From Umbilicaria muhlenbergii (Eukaryota > Ascomycota > Lecanoromycetes > Umbilicariales > Umbilicariaceae), in NCBI GenBank assembly GCA_000611775.1, contig KK106981.1, forward strand, positions 7,586,312 through 7,650,311: a stretch of DNA of 64,000 nt, written 5' to 3'. The position numbers and the translations under genes were made by a program. Below, piece after piece: positions 59,255-64,000 of the stretch. The stretch's first letter is position 1. The number at the start of each line of letters is the position of its first letter. The notes under the pieces were generated by a model that did no database searches, had not been told where the DNA came from, and worked only from the letters and a program-made list of their open reading frames with translations.

Positions 59255-62200
59255 TAGGCTGTCATTTGAGTCAGGTCAGGTTAAGTCAATGATTAAGAAC
59301 TTAATTCACAAGTTCAGCTCCTTCACAGACCTGATATTCAGTGATTAATCAAGTCAACCCTGAGGTACTCATGCAGACACTGAACTAATTATATATGATT
59401 AAAATTGCTTAATCACCATAACAGTAGTAAATTTAATATAAGTAATAATGTCACTTTTCTTCTCATATTATCACAGCTTTGCATTGTGTTGTTATCAAAG
59501 ACAGGTATTGTGATAATTGAATACTCTTATATATTTTTAATTGAATTATTAATCTGCAAAGACTGATATTATACATTGTGAGCACTGTGCAAACATGAAG
59601 AAAAACATGATATGCTAGAAAAGTAATGCTCAAAGGTAATGCTCAAAGGTAATGTTTATCTAGAATTTATGATGACTGTATACTTTTTTTAACTTTGCAG
59701 ACTGTATCTGTAACTGATTTCATAACACAATTTGACATTGATCTGCAGACAGCAATACTGATTGACTGATGCTGATAATGATGCATCACTCATATGTTGA
59801 ATTCATAGATTGCTTGTCTTGACTGACTGCAGTTAATCTTCTCTGAGCTTCACTCCTTCATACTGAAGTGAGGGAGGTCATCAGGTCATTAAATGATAAA
59901 AACATGTTAAAATCATCTTGCTCTCTGCCCTCTGATACATCTTCAATCATAATAAAAGCATTTAAATCATTACTCTGCTTCATTTCTGCTCTTATCTGAT
60001 GCATATCAACAAGTTCATCTACTCTCATATCATCTGAATTATTCATGTCAGACTCATCATGATTATCACTGTTCATTGTCACTGTTTTACACTTAACAGA
60101 GGTAAACTTCCTTCATTGAAATGTTTTCATGAACTCATAAGCCTCCTCATCATCTGTTATAATTAACTCATTCAGAACAGAGACTTCTTGAGTTTAAGTT
60201 TCAGAGGCACTGACTTCCTCATCATTGTCATCATCATCAATGAGGTTGTTCAACAAGATGTTTCACTCATGATACTTGATTAAACAGAGTATATATATAA
60301 TCTCAGTGCTCAGATATTCACATTATCAATTGCAGATATCTTTAATTATATTAAAGATGCATTTCACATCTACTTCAGAGACACATACAACAAGAACATT
60401 TCTTGTTATCTGAGAGAAACCTTTAAAATCACTGTAGTTGACACTTCACATCTAATGATGTAATTAACTTAAGCCTCATATCAGTATTACCTTTGAGTAT
60501 TACCTTTAGTGAATCATTGACATAATTGACTGATGTGAAAAGATACTTAAAGATATCATTTTAAGTATTTATTCATCATTAATTCTTCAGCTTTATCTAT
60601 TTAATTAATGTGTTGAGATTCATATTCTGTGACTGACCTGCAGCAGTAGTTGAGTTCATAGTCAGACTTTCATATTTTAAGTAATGTAGATCATAATAGT
60701 CTTGAAATTATTAATTTCACTTAATTTCTTGAGATTTTGTTACTTTCTTCCTCTATGATGCATTAGTCATGATTAAGCAAATATATGCATTAAAGTTATT
60801 TTATACTTGATCATCTTACATGATGAGTTTAAAACAGTTGTAAGATTATAAATTCATTGTTGACTTGCCTGTAAACTTTTATAATAATCCCTCAACTTAT
60901 CCTGACAGGCTTTCAGAGCAGTGATCAGTTCATGCTTTCAAAGAGTGATTTTTAACTGCACTCAGCAGCAGTGATCTGCAATGTGACTGATAAGTTGATT
61001 GTACATGTATCAGATCTTATGTATTATAACTTTAATAATTTTTAAAAGTGCTGTAGTTCAGTCTTTAAATGATTTTAATAATGTCAAAAGGTAACAGACC
61101 TGTTCTCATTTTAAATTAATGATTACAAGAACTCAGAGCTTTCTATCTTGTTCATTAAGAACAAAGTTGCGCAGAGCCTCTCATAGAATATAAGTTTAAA
61201 AAAGCATGTCATATGTGAAATTTCATCACATTTTGATGTCTTGAATCATTTGAAGAGGTTTTTAATTTAAGCTGTTTACATAAACTTATTGTTGAATATC
61301 TGCAAATCATTTAAATCTCTGTGAGAAAGAGTTGATTACAATTGAGAGATACTGAATCTGTCATATGTTGTTAATATTCAAGCATTATCAATGAGCATTA
61401 TCATTTTACTTGCTTTTTACATGATGTTAATTAAAGATATCTTCTCTTGAATCTTTGTTAACTTGTCTGCATTTTATATCTTCACATGATGATCATTTCT
61501 GATGTTCACATCAAGTGACCTCAGTAGAGCCTTGACAGCAAGAGTTAAGACATGTGTCATGCATGATAATATTGCTTCAGCATTATCTCATTGAATATCA
61601 TGATCACCACTTAAGACTGACTTCAGATGTGTGCACATAATGATGTTATTAAAGATATTATTCATAATGATAGTGAAGAGCTTGTTCTTGATTTTAAAAA
61701 TCTTCAGAACATTAAGAATGTGATCTGTTAAAATGACTTCAATATGTGATTTATTTACATGCTTAAATCTCAATAAGGCCTTGTTGTAGTTTCAGTTATT
61801 ATCAATGTAATAAGCAGTAACCATCAAGAAGGATAAGTGATTATGAGATTAATAATTTAAAGTTAATGACACTTTATTATTTATCTGAGCAAGACTTTCT
61901 TATACAATAAGCATCACTTTTTGATATCAATCTGTGATAAGGTTTCAGATTTTATTATGACAAAATATCTGAATGTCATCTTGAAGCATCATAAGAGTGA
62001 TATGAAGCTGCTTATTCTCAATGAATCAAAAGGAGGTGTTTATAAATATGAGTGCATTAATGATTTACTGTTCAAAGATCTTCTTCATGTATATCAGAAT
62101 GTCAAGGTTGTGTACTGTTCATTTTTAAGAAATATCATAAGAGCATTAACTTTCAGCATTAATACTGATAAGAAACATAATACATAAAAAGAAACAAACT

Positions 62201-62918
62201 TACTGTTGACTGCAACAGTTCATTCAATGTAGATTGTGAATGCTTTTACTTAAATAATATCTTGCAACAGTTTAAATGCAAATGCTTCTTCATAATGCTG
62301 AAATCAGTGTTCTTTGTATTCAGGTAACTGATGACAACTTGATAAAGCTTGCATTGTAAATTTAACTTTTCACTTCACATGACTGCAACCTGCTCAAACA
62401 GATTTCAGTAATTAAAGAACTGAGTAATGAATCCTCATTTAAAATTGTCTTTCAATTTGTCATAAGTGCAAAGATCATGTAGAGTTGACTTTCATCACTC
62501 ATGAAAGAGTTTCACATATCACTTGTCACTTTTTCAGAAAATGTGTGTCTTGAGAGTGTTGCATTGAAGTGCAATAAATGATGATAGATTTTGAAGAGCA
62601 TGAAGTAAGATTTAAGTATTCTCAGATTCTTAAGAGGTTTATAATTATGAAAAAGAGATGAGAATTTCTTCTGCTTCTGAGAGAGAAAAGTCACTATCAT
62701 ATTGAGACATATTGATAGAAGTGTATGTGAAAATTGCAGTGATGAGTGATTTGAGAAAGAAAATATTGTTGTGTAAAGAATAACTACACTTATATGCATA
62801 TCAAAAGAGATGTCAAATAAATATATTACACAGAAAACCTCTTTTACTCTTGAAAAGTAATGCTGAAAGATAATGATTAAAACACATGTATGAGGCACAT
62901 GTAACTCTGTAGTGTAAT
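59255..62918 (-). mobile_element. hAT element X3, outer end and transposase (minus strand)
   Basis: Begins with the intact TIR TAGGCTGTCA and continues colinear with X1 and inverted X2. On the minus strand: acidic C-terminal tail (59858-60082; MRVDELVDMHQIRAE-like), dimerisation segment, catalytic core (61588-61800; FTIIMNNIFNN) and BED-finger region (about 62300-62450). It is split by gypsy 2 at 62919. It lies in LINE 4 ORF1. Its other end is outside the window. Confidence 0.85.
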
Positions 62919-64000
62919 TGTCACGGGTTAGTGACAATCTGAGACTCACGTAGGGCATGCGCCCTACAAGCAGCTTGACAGTGTTAACAAGTCACATGAA
63001 AACTCTGCACTGCTTGATCTCACCTTCATTCCTTAGTTATTAGTTTTATATAGTTAGGATCATATAACCTCTATATATTTATATCTCATGCTGTCACATA
63101 CCTCAATTATACTTTCCTTTCTAGTAAGGAATGTTATAATCTGACAGTTCTAATAACTCTACCTTTCAAAGGATGATGACTTGAGATAAAATGCAGACTT
63201 GAAACCAACTATGTTAAACTTCTGAAGCAGAATGAGACATGATGATGAAGAATCAACAAAATGATCATGAAACATCACTCATTTCCTCAGGCATCAGTGA
63301 AGTGAACCTCATGAGTGAAGGATCCTCAGATGAAATGATGCACAACATTAATGATGAGATCATGCAAGTGAAATGACAGTGAGATGAACTTCTTAAGCAA
63401 CAAGAGCTGCAGCAGCTTCAAATGAAAGTTTTGACATTAAAAATCAACCTACTCAAAGATCCTGCTACTCATGTTGATACCTCAGCTGAGAGATTTCTTG
63501 ACTCTATGAATGCTGAGTCTGTAATGAGTAAGCACCACGCTGATGAAATGCTGTCAATATGAAATGTATGATCAAGGATTCAGGCAAAGGAGTTGTCATT
63601 ATATCATGACAAGAACATGAAAGAGCACCTGAATTGAATGTGAGATGCAAGAAATACCTTTCATTTTAACTCAGCTGATTTCCCTCATGAGGAGGATAAG
63701 GTGATTTATGTCATGCAATATTTAAAGAGTGAACTCAAGGAGGCGTGACTGCAAGATGATGAGATTAAAAATTATTTCACTGTTACCTGAGATGATTTTA
63801 TGAAATTCCTGCTCAACATTATTGAGGACCCTGTGAATCATCAGCTTCACATCATTCAGCTGTATAATGATGCTGTTCAATTATCTCATTAATCAGTTCA
63901 AGCTTTTAATAATTATTTAAGCACTTTAAAAGCTCAGTTACCTTCTTACAGTGAAGAGCACATGAGGACTCACTTCTTCACAAAATTGAAGTCTGAGGTT
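62919..64000 (+). mobile_element. Ty3/gypsy chromovirus, gypsy 2 (fossil, runs off the window)
   Basis: 5' LTR of 228 bp (62919-63146; TGTCACGGG start, CTGACA end) followed by the gag-like region, which is colinear with 6106-6970 of gypsy 1, so the two belong to one family. The first ~95 bp of the LTR differs from gypsy 1 and matches the solo LTR at 31781-32008. This part holds a near-palindrome GTAGGGCATGCGCCCTAC (62950-62967). It is broken; its far end is not in the window. It inserted into X3. Confidence 0.88.

Noticed and set aside
1-64000. Starship-type giant element or its tyrosine recombinase
   Set aside because: No recombinase-like frame or cargo border was seen; all AT-rich segments could be assigned to LINE, gypsy, hAT or small elements, or stayed unrecognised.

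Overview
The window looks like nuclear DNA of a filamentous ascomycete (Pezizomycotina). A GC-balanced gene island of about 5 kb (roughly 49.4-54.6 kb) sits in about 59 kb of AT-rich, CpG-poor sequence. The AT-rich part is a dense nest of transposons worn down by C-to-T and G-to-A transitions, as RIP (repeat-induced point mutation) produces. Supporting clues are Tad-like LINEs, Ty3/gypsy chromoviruses, hAT elements, short GT-AG introns and fungal MFS, TauD and ATP-grasp gene types. The species cannot be named from this window.

Layout: 1-423 tail-sharing SINE-like element D; 422-2626 gypsy fragment; 2627-5203 foldback piece, then LINE 0 (+) with a foldback element inside; 5204-18217 hAT copy X1 (transposase on -), split by gypsy 1 (5892-13086) and by an hAT MITE (13500-14162); 18218-20759, 29112-29628 and 37420-37530 pieces of LINE 3 (-), split by gypsy 3 (20765-29106, itself holding a foldback element) and hAT copy X2 (29629-37419, holding a solo LTR); 37531-43062 LINE 1 (-) with a SINE-like element, an hAT MITE and a 350-bp N gap; 43063-49040 LINE 2 (-) with a TA-flanked MITE and a SINE-like element; 49072-49395 LINE ORF1 scrap; 49396-54503 host genes; 54893-56577 LINE 3' ends (-) with a SINE-like element; 56578-59254 LINE 4 (+) with a 9-bp-TSD TIR element; 59255-62918 hAT copy X3; 62919-64000 start of gypsy 2.

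Host genes: a truncated MFS transporter (-), a four-exon TauD-type dioxygenase (+) with two adjacent stop codons in exon 3, and an intact single-exon ATP-grasp ligase (-). They could be the remains of a small metabolic cluster stranded in heterochromatin-like sequence.

How the repeats work together: the SINE-like family carries the LINE 3' tail and has target-site duplications, so it was probably moved by the LINE machinery. The 663-bp MITEs carry both ends of the hAT element and were probably moved by its BED-finger transposase. Empty sites in sister copies within the same window confirm several insertions directly.
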